A model generated the notes under the pieces. It made no database searches, was not told the origin of the DNA, and saw nothing but the letters and a program-made list of their open reading frames with translations. A DNA stretch of 64,000 nt from Peptococcaceae bacterium CEB3 (GTDB lineage: Bacteria > Bacillota > Desulfitobacteriia > Desulfitobacteriales > Desulfitobacteriaceae): positions 248,001 through 312,000 of the forward strand of contig LDXJ01000062.1 of NCBI GenBank assembly GCA_001029295.1, given 5' to 3'. The position numbers were made by a program, and so were the translations under genes. Of this stretch, positions 34,810 to 42,990 are shown in pieces; within the stretch, counting starts at the first letter, position 1; every line of letters starts with the position of its first letter.

Positions 34810-35187
34810 TTACTGGAGCTTTTCGTCCAGCAGATGTCTCAGTTCTTGAATCTCTTGGGCAGACAAGCTCTCCTCTCGGACAAAATGGGTCAGAAGCAAC
34901 TGAAAGGAATCGCCATACACTTTGTGCAGAAACGACTTCGTTTCTTGGTGGATGCACTCCTCTTGGGAAACCAAGGGATAAAAGCGGTACAAAGACTCGT
35001 CTTTGTTCACTCCCAGGGCTCCTTTTTTGACCAAGCGGCTCATCAAAGTTTGAATCGTCTTAGGACTCCAATCCTTTACCGACTTCAAGCGTTCGACCAC
35101 CGAGGAAGCCGTCAGCGGTGATTCTTCCCACAGGACTTTCATAATGAGCCACTCCGCATTCGATATCTTGCCAGCGGCATCGTTCAT
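34810..35187 (-). CDS. BlaI/MecI family transcriptional repressor
   Basis: A 125-residue winged-helix repressor. ISNAEWLIMKVLWEESPLTA and SPKTIQTLMSRLVKKGAL form the DNA-binding part, and the C-terminal helices mediate dimerisation. The family is inactivated by proteolysis through the partner BlaR1 protease, whose gene begins 18 bases downstream. A GTGTAAT-N10-ATTACAC dyad lies 27 bases upstream of its start, where autoregulation is expected. GGGAGG precedes the ATG. Confidence 0.92.
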   Translation of the reverse strand: MNDAAGKISNAEWLIMKVLWEESPLTASSVVERLKSVKDWSPKTIQTLMSRLVKKGALGVNKDESLYRFYPLVSQEECIHQETKSFLHKVYGDSFQLLLTHFVREESLSAQEIQELRHLLDEKLQ

Positions 35188-35213
35188 CTAGAAAAGCCTC
35201 CCTCTTCTTTAAA

Positions 35214-35237
35214 GTGTAATCTAGGCTTAAATTACAC
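35214..35237 (-). promoter_or_regulatory. Candidate BlaI operator
   Basis: GTGTAAT, 10 bases, ATTACAC: a perfect 7-base dyad upstream of blaI. It contains the TGTA/TACA half-sites typical of BlaI/MecI operators. Confidence 0.65.
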
Positions 35238-35358
35238 CAGTAGGGCGAAATTGTCAAGAGCAACCGGTCGAAAAAGGAGAGACATTTTCTGGATTCGGCC
35301 CTCGGGTTTTCGCCACGTGCATTTGAGGCGGCAACCGTGGAAATTTGTGGAACGGGGA

Positions 35359-35387
35359 TTGGTATTTTCTCAAGATAACGATATAAT
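35359..35387 (+). promoter_or_regulatory. Sigma-A-like promoter of the decayed antitoxin gene
   Basis: TTGGTA, 17 bases, TATAAT. The -10 overlaps the first possible ATG of the antitoxin remnant, so it would produce an almost leaderless transcript. Confidence 0.4.
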
Positions 35388-35592
35388 GAATGCACGAATA
35401 TCGATCATGACTAAGAACGGCACAGGGGATATGGTGGTGATGAGTATAGAAACCTATGAACGACAACAGGCTTTAATTGAACTTTATGGGAAATTAGCAG
35501 AAGCTGAGGTTGAGATTGCAAACGGCGTAGAAGGAAAGGACTTCTTCGAAGTGGCCAAAAAGCTGAGGGCTTATGTTCATGGAAAAGTATGA
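35386..35592 (+). pseudogene. Truncated Phd/YefM-type antitoxin, toxin lost
   Basis: The frame encodes the C-terminal two thirds of an antitoxin (TKNGTGDMVVMSIETYERQQ to FEVAKKLRAYVHGKV), but the N-terminal DNA-binding segment of ~28 residues is missing. An overlapping GTATGAATTTTTATTATAGAG resembles the start of the toxin gene that normally follows; after ~6 codons the sequence becomes the 3' end of the EamA gene on the other strand. This is a decayed toxin-antitoxin module. The in-frame ATGs at 35386 and 35407 lack a ribosome site. Confidence 0.7.
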
Positions 35593-35599
35593 ATTTTTA

Positions 35600-36523
35600 T
35601 TATAGAGACAGGGCCGCCATCACACTTCTGAACGTAATGGCAGCAAGCACAATCACACCCCCGGCCAAAGCCCAGGGCCCCGGCGCTTCGCCCAAAAAGA
35701 GGAATACCCATACGGGATTTAGGATAGGCTCAAGAATGAGAGTCAGGACTGCTTCCAGCGCTGTCGCGTGCCTGATGGCTTTGGCATAAAGGATATAGGA
35801 GATGCCGAGCTGTACCGTCCCTAGGATACACAGGTAGAACCAGCCGGTGGGACTGGGCCAGGAGCCGAAGAGGAAGGGGACCCCGATGACGGCGGTGAGG
35901 ATATTCCCCAAGAAGGCGGATTCCCAGGGGGAACCGTCTTTCTGTTTACGCATAAAGATGTGAAGGAAAGCAAAACTGATTCCGCTCGCCACCCCCAGGG
36001 CATTGCCCAAGACCCCTTTGGTGCTGAGGTGGTCGAGAAAAAACAGAGTCATACCCAAGATGACGATGACGACAGTGACCCAATCCGACGGCTTAGTTCT
36101 CTCATGCAAAAGCCAGGCTCCCAAAAAGGCGACGTAGATGGGCGCGGTGTATTGAAGCAGGATCGCGTTAGCGGCTGAGGTGTACTTGGTCGCTGCGACA
36201 AATAGGATGACGGTGGCGGCATAGGATACCGCCCCGCCCATCTGTGCCCAGGACCACGTGATCTTCGGTTTGCCCAGGACGAGGAGCATGAGGACCGCCG
36301 CAATGGCACTTCTCACTCCGGCTATGGCCAGAGGGTTGGCGTGGACGGACTTGATCAGGAGTCCGCCCGAACTCCAGAGAGTCGCCGTAATGACCAAGAA
36401 GAGGATAGCCTTGGGCCTTTCCCTTTTGGCGGTCGGTGAGGAGGTGCCGGCCGCGGCGGAGACTCTGTCCGCTGCGGGAACGTTGGCTGCCAAAGGAATT
36501 CCGTTTTCTTTGTTCGGGTTCAA
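35600..36523 (-). CDS. EamA/DMT family transporter
   Basis: A 307-residue membrane protein with ten hydrophobic helices in two EamA repeats after a soluble Ala-rich N-terminal tail of ~38 residues. Repeat one starts AILFLVITATLWSSGGLLIK; repeat two contains LGNALGVASGISFAF and LGISYILYAKAIRHATA, and LEPILNPVWVFLFLGE is typical of the RhaT/YdcZ-like group. It probably exports an amino acid or other metabolite; the substrate is unknown. It lies convergent to the antitoxin remnant, 8 bases away. Its own upstream region (36524-36722) shows no clear promoter. Confidence 0.9.
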   Translation of the reverse strand: MNPNKENGIPLAANVPAADRVSAAAGTSSPTAKRERPKAILFLVITATLWSSGGLLIKSVHANPLAIAGVRSAIAAVLMLLVLGKPKITWSWAQMGGAVSYAATVILFVAATKYTSAANAILLQYTAPIYVAFLGAWLLHERTKPSDWVTVVIVILGMTLFFLDHLSTKGVLGNALGVASGISFAFLHIFMRKQKDGSPWESAFLGNILTAVIGVPFLFGSWPSPTGWFYLCILGTVQLGISYILYAKAIRHATALEAVLTLILEPILNPVWVFLFLGEAPGPWALAGGVIVLAAITFRSVMAALSL

Positions 36524-36722
36524 TTGTCACAGATCCTTTCGTATTGATCCTGTCCCAGTGAACGATGCCCTCACCCCTTTAGCATAACAATGTTTTGGCG
36601 GTAAGCAAAGTCCCTTTTGCGATTCTTCCGCATTTTTTGAACGGTCTTGTGTCCTCCACCCGACGGTCGTTGTCTAAAGCTGCCCTCACCCGGCAATAAC
36701 TAGGGGAAATAAGTATAGGGGG

Positions 36723-37283
36723 GTGCGCGCTTTGGGAATGACATCCGTAGTCGCCGATCCAATGCCATTGCCGGCTGAGGGATTGGTGCTTGTGGCGTAT
36801 GAAGAACACCCGGAAGCTTTCCAGGTTAAAGTCTACGAAGAGGAAGACTTTGGGGTCGGTGGCGATCCAGGGGGCAATCAGCAAGAGATTGCGCGATATC
36901 TCGTTTGCAGGGAACATTTGCCTCAAGCCCTGAGCGAGCTCAGGGAAATGTATACCGGATGGGCTAAAGTCGAAAGGACTCAGCCCTTAAAGATTATCGG
37001 CATTCATAATGAAGACCCCTTTACTCTCTTTATCCAGTTTTCGCTGGGGGAGCGTTATTTCATCTATGAGCGGGGCCGCGGCTCAAGAAGTGAGACGGTA
37101 CGGGAAGAATTGTTCGGCCGCAAGCATCATCTCAGGCTGCGCTTTTTGAACAAGGAAGATGAAAAATACCTGATCGCGGCGCTGAGGTTTCTGCCGAAGG
37201 CGAAAAAGGCGATCGGCTTTTATCCTTATGCACCGGCCGCGAGATCGTCCGGCTGCCAGCGGCCGGGGACATGCGGCCGTTAA
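36723..37283 (+). CDS. Hypothetical protein (about 186 aa)
   Basis: I recognise no family. It is a soluble protein with an acidic middle (VYEEEDFGVGGDPGG) and a basic C-terminal half rich in Arg/Lys (RFLNKEDEKYLIAALRFLPKAKKAIGF), with no signal peptide or membrane segment. GTG 36723 sits close behind TATAGGGGG; ATG 36738 is an alternative. The last ~15 residues (Cys-, Arg- and Gly-rich) look poorly conserved and may reflect read-through. A pseudoknot-like repeat follows 23 bases after the stop, mirroring the arrangement after the DUF169 gene. Confidence 0.6.
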   Translation: MRALGMTSVVADPMPLPAEGLVLVAYEEHPEAFQVKVYEEEDFGVGGDPGGNQQEIARYLVCREHLPQALSELREMYTGWAKVERTQPLKIIGIHNEDPFTLFIQFSLGERYFIYERGRGSRSETVREELFGRKHHLRLRFLNKEDEKYLIAALRFLPKAKKAIGFYPYAPAARSSGCQRPGTCGR

Positions 37284-37305
37284 GATGCCGTTGTTAATAC
37301 CGTAA

Positions 37306-37367
37306 CCCGCCGTAAGTCTCATGGTTTTAACCATCAGGAAAAGGCGGGTTTGCTCGTGGACCTCAGC
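37306..37367 (+). repeat. Pseudoknot-like repeated element, copy B
   Basis: This matches copy A at 17992-18054. CCCGCC (37306) pairs with GGCGGG (37343) around an ATGGTT-TT-AACCAT hairpin, and AAGTCT (37314) faces GGACCT (37358) as the second helix with one mismatch. Between copies, the central C/G pair of this second helix has become T/A, a compensatory change that favours an RNA structure. Confidence 0.55.
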
Positions 37368-37513
37368 CGGTGCGCAGCCCGAAAAATCGGCGGGCGAAGT
37401 TTTTATTTCATTGGAGTTTATACTTTATTAATAGGGGATTTAGGAATTGGCAAGGTTTAACGGTTAGAATAGAGAAAGGAAGCTTCCGAGGAAAGTGTGA
37501 AGGAGATGGAGGA

Positions 37514-38755
37514 ATGAAGTTTAAGAAAAAGACCGCTCTGCTTTTGAGTTTTACCATGGGAGCTCTGCTGGTGGCGACGACCGCTTTGGCCGATATGACC
37601 CATAAAAGCGGGTATGACCAGCTGAAAGGCGCGCTCAAGGGTACGGCGGCTCAGTGCAACGGCAAATTCGACAATTTTACCATGGATATTTCTTATGTTA
37701 TCAAGGATAACGGCAAAACTGTCAGTTCGTCAGATACTGTGCAAAAGATTGACCGCAAAGATAACGCCAGCCTGAGCCAGACGGAACTGGTGACCCAGGA
37801 CGGGGGACGCCAAGCCAGTGAACACTATGCCGATCCACAAACAATGATTGACCACTCGTCGCAGGTTTCCGCTTATTTTGTGACGCATTTCGACCCGGCC
37901 CGCAAATTTGACGTCTTTTCCGACCCTTTCCAAGCCAAGGGAGCGGGGGATGTTGAGCGCATCGTGGATGCCGTCGTCGGCAACCTGAAAGACTATGTCG
38001 TGGTCAAGGAAAATCCGGATGGGAGCAAAGAGTTCTCAGGTTCCCTCAATGAGACCCAGATTCCGCCGCTGATCAACGCGCTGGTTTCCTTTCAGGCCAA
38101 GCAGGGTATTGTCCACTCCCTGCCTCAGTTGACCCAAGACATCTTTGTCAAAGAGATCAAGGGTAATGCCCAGGTGAACCGAGACGGAGTTATGCAGAGC
38201 CTTCTGGGCACGCTCGTGCTGTCCGGCAAGGATGCTCAGGGGCAAGTCCACGTGATCAGCCTTGAGGTCCTAGCCAAGTTAAGCGGGATCAATGCCACCC
38301 AGGTGGTCAAACCCGATCTCAGCGGGAAAAAAGTGCAAGAAAACACGGTTGCGAGTGCGACGTACAAACAGCAAACCGTCGACCCGAAAATGTTCGTGGG
38401 TGAATTCAAAAACGATATTGTCGTCCAAAAAGGCGGCAAATTCGTCAAAGCCGGAGTGAGGACCCTGAACATTACCCAGGCGGATCAACAGACGGTGAGC
38501 GGTCAATACAAGGAGGAGTATAAGCCGGGCTTTGAAAGCTATGCCACACATAAACTAGACTTCCAATTCAAAGCCGAGTTATCCCCGCAAGGTGGTCAGG
38601 GAGCGTTTAAATTCAATGCGGTTGGGGCTAACGGGAACCAAATCAGCGGTCAGCTTTATTTCGACCCCCGCTTAGACAAGATTAATTTAGTGTTTAACGG
38701 GATGGGACGCATGGGACAAGGATACGATTCCACCTTTGATCCGGTGTTCCACTAG
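37514..38755 (+). CDS. Secreted hypothetical protein
   Basis: A 413-residue protein with a clear signal peptide: basic KFKKK, a hydrophobic core LLLSFTMGALLVATTA, and ALA before the mature DMTHKSG. The mature part is hydrophilic and beta-rich, with no Cys cluster and no anchor visible, so it is probably released or wall-associated. I recognise no family; the layout loosely resembles secreted partners of envelope-sensing systems. GAAGGAGATGGAGG precedes ATG 37514. It lies upstream of an ABC transporter and two-component system, separated by a hairpin. Confidence 0.7.
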   Translation: MKFKKKTALLLSFTMGALLVATTALADMTHKSGYDQLKGALKGTAAQCNGKFDNFTMDISYVIKDNGKTVSSSDTVQKIDRKDNASLSQTELVTQDGGRQASEHYADPQTMIDHSSQVSAYFVTHFDPARKFDVFSDPFQAKGAGDVERIVDAVVGNLKDYVVVKENPDGSKEFSGSLNETQIPPLINALVSFQAKQGIVHSLPQLTQDIFVKEIKGNAQVNRDGVMQSLLGTLVLSGKDAQGQVHVISLEVLAKLSGINATQVVKPDLSGKKVQENTVASATYKQQTVDPKMFVGEFKNDIVVQKGGKFVKAGVRTLNITQADQQTVSGQYKEEYKPGFESYATHKLDFQFKAELSPQGGQGAFKFNAVGANGNQISGQLYFDPRLDKINLVFNGMGRMGQGYDSTFDPVFH

Positions 38756-38793
38756 GACCTTGTGCGGGGAACCGTAACTGCGCAGAATATGGT

Positions 38794-38824
38794 AGGAGTG
38801 AGTCTCCAGATGGGACTCACTCCT
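38794..38824 (+). terminator. Hairpin after the secreted-protein gene
   Basis: AGGAGTGAGTC, nine-base loop, GACTCACTCCT: an 11-bp stem without a T-run. Further on, overlapping palindromes CTTAAT-GTA-ATTAAG (38991) and ATGTAA-TTAAG-TTACAT (38995) lie just before the ABC operon and may be an operator. Confidence 0.5.
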
Positions 38825-39027
38825 CCTGCCGGTATTTCCCTCAGGTGTCAGGCAAGCGTGAGATACTCGGTTTTTAGGTGGAAGTGGTACCTCGTGCCTT
38901 GCCGGCCGACTTCATCCTTCGTGGTGGAGTGTAATTTTTGAGCTTGACGGCTTTCGGTGAAATTCCCCTTTCGTCATCGGAGTCCTAATGCTTAATGTAA
39001 TTAAGTTACATGGCGAGGAGGTTGGAT

Positions 39028-39768
39028 GTGAGCAAAGAACAAGTGATTGAAAAAGTGATTGAGCTTGAGCATTTGACCAAGGTCTATAAGAATGGTCGGG
39101 GGATCGATGACATCAGCCTGGATATTTACCGGGGGGATGTTTTCGGTTTTCTCGGGCCCAACGGCGCCGGTAAGACGACAGCCATGAAAGTGATGACCGG
39201 TTTGATCCGTCCTGACCGGGGGGAGGTCAGAATTCTCGGCCACAGCGTTGCTGAAGAGTATGAAAAAGCCATGGCTAAAGTGGGCTGTATGATTGAGACT
39301 GCCGAATCTTATCCTTACTTAAGTGCTTTTGAGAACTTGAGACAGTTCGCCCGCTATTACCCGGGAGTCGATGAAAAACGCGTTGACGAAGTTCTGGAAC
39401 TCACCGGCATGTTAAAATACAAGCGGGAAAAGCCAAAGAGGTTTTCCCTGGGTATGAAGCAGCGCTTGGGCTTGGCGGCTGCCGTTCTCTCCCGGCCGGA
39501 GGTCGTGATCTTGGACGAACCTTTGAACGGGCTTGATGTGGAAGGGATGATCGCCATGCGCAATCTGATCAAGGGCTTAGCGGAGAGGGAGACGACTTTC
39601 TTTATTTCCAGCCATTTAATTCATGATGTGGAACTGACCTGCAACCGGATCGGGGTGATCTACAACGGAAGAATCCTTGACGTGGACTCGACCGCCAACA
39701 TCTTGAAGAATTACGCGTCGCTGGAGAATTATTTTGTGAGTGAGGTTGAGCAAAGTGGCCGTATTTAA
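39028..39768 (+). CDS. ABC transporter ATP-binding protein
   Basis: A 246-residue ATPase of the CcmA/BcrA type: Walker A GPNGAGKTT, signature FSLGMKQRLGLA, Walker B VVILDEPLNGLD and the switch His in ISSHLIHDVE. It energises the membrane partner encoded next. GTG 39028 is chosen because GAGGAGG lies just before it; ATG 39010 is in frame but inside an upstream palindrome. It overlaps the permease gene by 14 bases. The four-gene layout ATPase-permease-kinase-regulator is typical of peptide-antibiotic or envelope-stress detoxification modules. Confidence 0.92.
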   Translation: MSKEQVIEKVIELEHLTKVYKNGRGIDDISLDIYRGDVFGFLGPNGAGKTTAMKVMTGLIRPDRGEVRILGHSVAEEYEKAMAKVGCMIETAESYPYLSAFENLRQFARYYPGVDEKRVDEVLELTGMLKYKREKPKRFSLGMKQRLGLAAAVLSRPEVVILDEPLNGLDVEGMIAMRNLIKGLAERETTFFISSHLIHDVELTCNRIGVIYNGRILDVDSTANILKNYASLENYFVSEVEQSGRI

Positions 39769-40507
39769 AACTGCGCTGATCAATGAAGTTGAAAAACTCA
39801 GCAAGAAGAAGAAGGCCTGGGTGGCTGTGATCCTTTCCTTGGCCGTCATCGTGGTGGGTCAACTGGTGATTTTGGCTGTCCGCAGCGGTTTTGGCCTTCG
39901 GGGTGTGGGCAGCGGCGAGTTCCCTCTCCTCGTTCTCTCCCTGGTGGTGAACACGATTCTCCCTCTCTTTGCGGCTTTGGTCGCGATCGACAGTTTTTCC
40001 GGGGAGAGTGCTCAAAATACCCTGCGCATCACCTTAACGCGGCCTGTCAGCCGTTTCAAGGTCTTCACCGCGAAAATCGGGGCTATTGCCCTTTTTCTCT
40101 TGGGTGCACTGGTGCTGCTTTTCGTATTTTCTGTCTTGGCTGGGCTTTTGTTCAATGCCAGTTCCCTGACCTGGTCTGATTTTTTCCGCCTTGTTCTCTC
40201 ATTTCTGGTGAGCCTGCTGCCGTTGGTCGTCTTGGCTCTGGGCATTGTCCTCTTGACGAATGTGGCGAGAAGCGGGATTACGGTGTTCTTCCTGGCCATT
40301 CTTGCCTTTTTGCTCCTGAAAGTCCTGGGCTTGGTGTTTTCCGGCTATGCCGATTTGTTGCCGACGGCTCAGCTGGACTGGTATAATCTATGGTTAGCAG
40401 ATGTTTTTCCCGTGGCTGCGGTTGTCCGGCAATTTTTGCTCATGCTCGGTTACGGGGTTATGTTCTTCGTGGCCGGATTCTACTTATTTGATCAGAAGGA
40501 ACTTTGA
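39755..40507 (+). CDS. ABC-2 type permease
   Basis: A 250-residue membrane protein with six hydrophobic segments (from ~28-50 to 222-243). The conserved GESAQNTLRITLTRPVSRFK loop after helix 2 is characteristic of BcrB/NosY-like ABC-2 permeases. It forms the membrane channel for the preceding ATPase. GTG 39755 is best placed after GAGG; GTG 39740 is in frame. The end overlaps the start region of the histidine-kinase gene, indicating one transcript. Confidence 0.88.
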   Translation: MAVFKTALINEVEKLSKKKKAWVAVILSLAVIVVGQLVILAVRSGFGLRGVGSGEFPLLVLSLVVNTILPLFAALVAIDSFSGESAQNTLRITLTRPVSRFKVFTAKIGAIALFLLGALVLLFVFSVLAGLLFNASSLTWSDFFRLVLSFLVSLLPLVVLALGIVLLTNVARSGITVFFLAILAFLLLKVLGLVFSGYADLLPTAQLDWYNLWLADVFPVAAVVRQFLLMLGYGVMFFVAGFYLFDQKEL

Positions 40508-40509
40508 GT

Positions 40510-42015
40510 ATGAACCTTAAGTGGCGCTTGAGCTTAGCCAATACACTGGCGGTCCTTGTGCCGGTGGGCCTTACCGTCCTCGTGGCTCTGGCCTACCTCT
40601 TCCTTTACGGCCAATTGTCCGGTCTGGGTGGCTTGTGGTCAGACTACCAAAAAATGGCTGAAGTGCACTCTGTGGTTCTGAGCAGCGAAAAGAGTATTCT
40701 CGAAGCGACCCCGGGGGCGGTGGAAAAGGCCGCTTTTCAGCAGCGTTTGCGGGACGATTTGGCCGGCATTCAGGGTGAGGTTGTCATCATAAAAAACGGG
40801 AAACTCCTGTTTTCTTCCCGTTCTTTCAGTAAGATTGCCATCGCCAAATTCCTGGAGGAGGGAAAGGCCTCGTCCGCGGCGGGACCGGTGGAGGCAGGGG
40901 GGACAGACTATGTGGTACGGGAAGTGGATCTCCGTTTTAAAGACGGCTCCCAAGGTTATGTCCTCCTACTGGCGCCGGTCACCCGCAGCTTGCCGGCACT
41001 CGGCGAGTTTCTCTTTCTGCTGGGGGCCTCTTTTGTTTTGTCGTTTTTAGCGATGAATTTTTGGGTCTCAGTTCGCTTCTCGCGCAGTATTTTAAGTCCG
41101 CTCAGCAACTTGCGGCAGGCGGCGGCCGAAATCAGCCGCGGGAATCTTGACTGCCAGATCGCGGAGGAGGGAGACGAAGAAATCCGAGCCTTATGCCGGG
41201 ATTTGGAGCGGATGCGGATCAAGCTCAAAGACTCCGTCCACATCCAGATGCAATATGAGGATAATCGCAAAATGCTCATTTCCAGTATCTCACACGACCT
41301 GCAAACCCCGGTGACCTCTATTAAAGGATATGTGGAAGGAATCCTGGACGGGGTGGCCAATACTCCGGAAAAGGAGCGGAAATACCTGCAAACCATTCAT
41401 GTCAAAGCAGAGCAGATCGATCAGATGATCGAGGACCTTCTCCTCTACGCCAAGCTGGATCTTCATCAGGTCCCGTTCAATTTCGAGAAGACAGATGCCG
41501 AGGATTATCTCCGGGACTGTATCGAGGAAAATGAAGCGGAGTTGGCTCGCCGGCAGATAGAGATAACATTGCGGACGGATTTGCCACAACGGCGTGAACT
41601 CCTCCTGGACCGGGAGAGAATGAAAAGGGTATTGGTCAATATTCTCGACAATGCCTGCAAGTATATGAACAAAACTCCGGGAAAAATTACGCTCATTTTG
41701 CGGGAGACGCCTGCCGGCACAATTGTGGAGGTCCGGGACAATGGCGCGGGCATTCCGGCTCAGGATCTGCCGCGTATTTTTGATCGTTTCTTTCGTTCGG
41801 ATCTGGTCGGACTCCGGAAAAACGGGAGTGGCTTGGGTTTGGCGATCGCCAAACAAATTGTGGAAGGTCATGGGGGAAGAATTTGGGCCGTCAGTGGGGA
41901 AGGGGTAGGGACGAGCATCATGATCTCTTTGCCGAAGGGGGCCGGAGGCGCTGACCGTGCCGTCTTGGCGCCAAAAGGTTCTGAAGTTCGGGGAGGTTCG
42001 GGAGGTTCGGGGTAG
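40510..42015 (+). CDS. Membrane sensor histidine kinase
   Basis: A 501-residue kinase. TM1 is ~12-36, an extracytoplasmic sensor spans ~37-155 and TM2 ~158-180. A HAMP linker follows (LSNLRQAAAEISRGNLD). The phosphoacceptor His lies in SSISHDLQTPVTSIKGY. The catalytic domain has the N-box LVNILDNACKYM, G1 VRDNGAGIP, F-box IFDRFFRSD and G2 GSGLGLAIAKQI. It would phosphorylate the response regulator that begins 11 bases after it, probably sensing a ligand of the linked ABC transporter. AAGGAAC precedes ATG 40510. Confidence 0.94.
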   Translation: MNLKWRLSLANTLAVLVPVGLTVLVALAYLFLYGQLSGLGGLWSDYQKMAEVHSVVLSSEKSILEATPGAVEKAAFQQRLRDDLAGIQGEVVIIKNGKLLFSSRSFSKIAIAKFLEEGKASSAAGPVEAGGTDYVVREVDLRFKDGSQGYVLLLAPVTRSLPALGEFLFLLGASFVLSFLAMNFWVSVRFSRSILSPLSNLRQAAAEISRGNLDCQIAEEGDEEIRALCRDLERMRIKLKDSVHIQMQYEDNRKMLISSISHDLQTPVTSIKGYVEGILDGVANTPEKERKYLQTIHVKAEQIDQMIEDLLLYAKLDLHQVPFNFEKTDAEDYLRDCIEENEAELARRQIEITLRTDLPQRRELLLDRERMKRVLVNILDNACKYMNKTPGKITLILRETPAGTIVEVRDNGAGIPAQDLPRIFDRFFRSDLVGLRKNGSGLGLAIAKQIVEGHGGRIWAVSGEGVGTSIMISLPKGAGGADRAVLAPKGSEVRGGSGGSG

Positions 42016-42026
42016 GAGGAAGGACC

Positions 42027-42725
42027 GTGAAAAAGATCTTAATCATTGAGGATGACGCCAGTATTGCTGAATTGCAGAAAGACTACTTGGAACTGGCCGG
42101 GTTCGAGGTCATGATTCGGACGGATGGGGAGAGTGGCAGGCAAGCGCTTCAAACCGAAGGGATCGATTTGCTCATCCTTGATATCATGCTGCCGGGGCTT
42201 GACGGCTTGGAGCTCCTGCGTGGGATGAAGGAAAGCAAAGATATTCCGGTTCTCCTCGTCTCGGCCAAGAAAGAGGAAGTCGATAAGATCAAAGGGCTGA
42301 GTTTGGGCGCGGATGATTATATCACCAAGCCTTTCAGTCCGGGGGAATTGGTGGCCAGGGTTAAATCTCACCTGGAAAATTACGGACGCCTGAAAGAACG
42401 GTTTAAGTCCGGGGTCAGGGAGACTCCCACTCTGCGCATCCGCGGTCTGGAGATAGACCGGGCCGCCCGCCGCGTCTTTGTCCATGGGGAAGAGGTGAAT
42501 CTGGCTCAGAAGGAATTTGAGCTCCTGCTCTTTTTAGCCCAGAACCCGAACCGCGTTTTCGGCCGCGAGGATCTCTTTGAACGGGTCTGGGGTTTAGAGT
42601 CCTTGGGTGACGCGTCCACCGTGACTGTGCACATCGCCAACGTGCGTAAGAAGATTGAAACTAATCCCGGGAATCCTCAGTACATTGAGACCGTGTGGGG
42701 GGCGGGGTATCGCTTCAAAGTATGA
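42027..42725 (+). CDS. OmpR-family response regulator
   Basis: A 232-residue two-domain regulator. The receiver domain has acidic EDDAS, the phosphoacceptor Asp in LLILDIMLPGLDG, the switch Ser in VLLVSAKKEE and the Lys in ITKPFSPGELVARV. The C-terminal winged helix (LAQKEFELLLFLAQNPNRVF, ETVWGAGYRFKV) binds DNA. AGGAGGAAGG precedes ATG. It is the last gene of the ABC-kinase-regulator operon and the presumed activator of it. Confidence 0.95.
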   Translation: MKKILIIEDDASIAELQKDYLELAGFEVMIRTDGESGRQALQTEGIDLLILDIMLPGLDGLELLRGMKESKDIPVLLVSAKKEEVDKIKGLSLGADDYITKPFSPGELVARVKSHLENYGRLKERFKSGVRETPTLRIRGLEIDRAARRVFVHGEEVNLAQKEFELLLFLAQNPNRVFGREDLFERVWGLESLGDASTVTVHIANVRKKIETNPGNPQYIETVWGAGYRFKV

Positions 42726-42746
42726 GCGCTGCCAGACTCGGCTCTT

Positions 42747-42831
42747 GATCGTTTTTTTCGTTCGGACCGGGTCGGAGTCAGGAAACGCGGGAGTGGCTTG
42801 GGTTTGGCGATTTCCACCGGCTCCCCCGTTG
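42747..42831 (+). pseudogene. Histidine-kinase fragment (duplicated F/G2 box)
   Basis: An in-frame ~28-codon fragment just after the response-regulator gene reads LDRFFRSDRVGVRKRGSGLG, then LAIS. It copies, with substitutions, the kinase segment at about 41780-41850. The flanks are not kinase-like. It is a remnant of a duplicated or recombined second kinase. Confidence 0.7.
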
Positions 42832-42990
42832 GCAGCAGGAATTGTTGCCGCTATGGCGAAAATATACTATTAGCAAGGGGATTAAGATATTTCAAGGGGA
42901 TTAAGACATTTACAGAAGAGAACAGCCTAGGGATTAGTCTTAGGAAATTCGTCAGCGCTGGCCTGCCATGTCAGTTAGGGAGACGATCAG

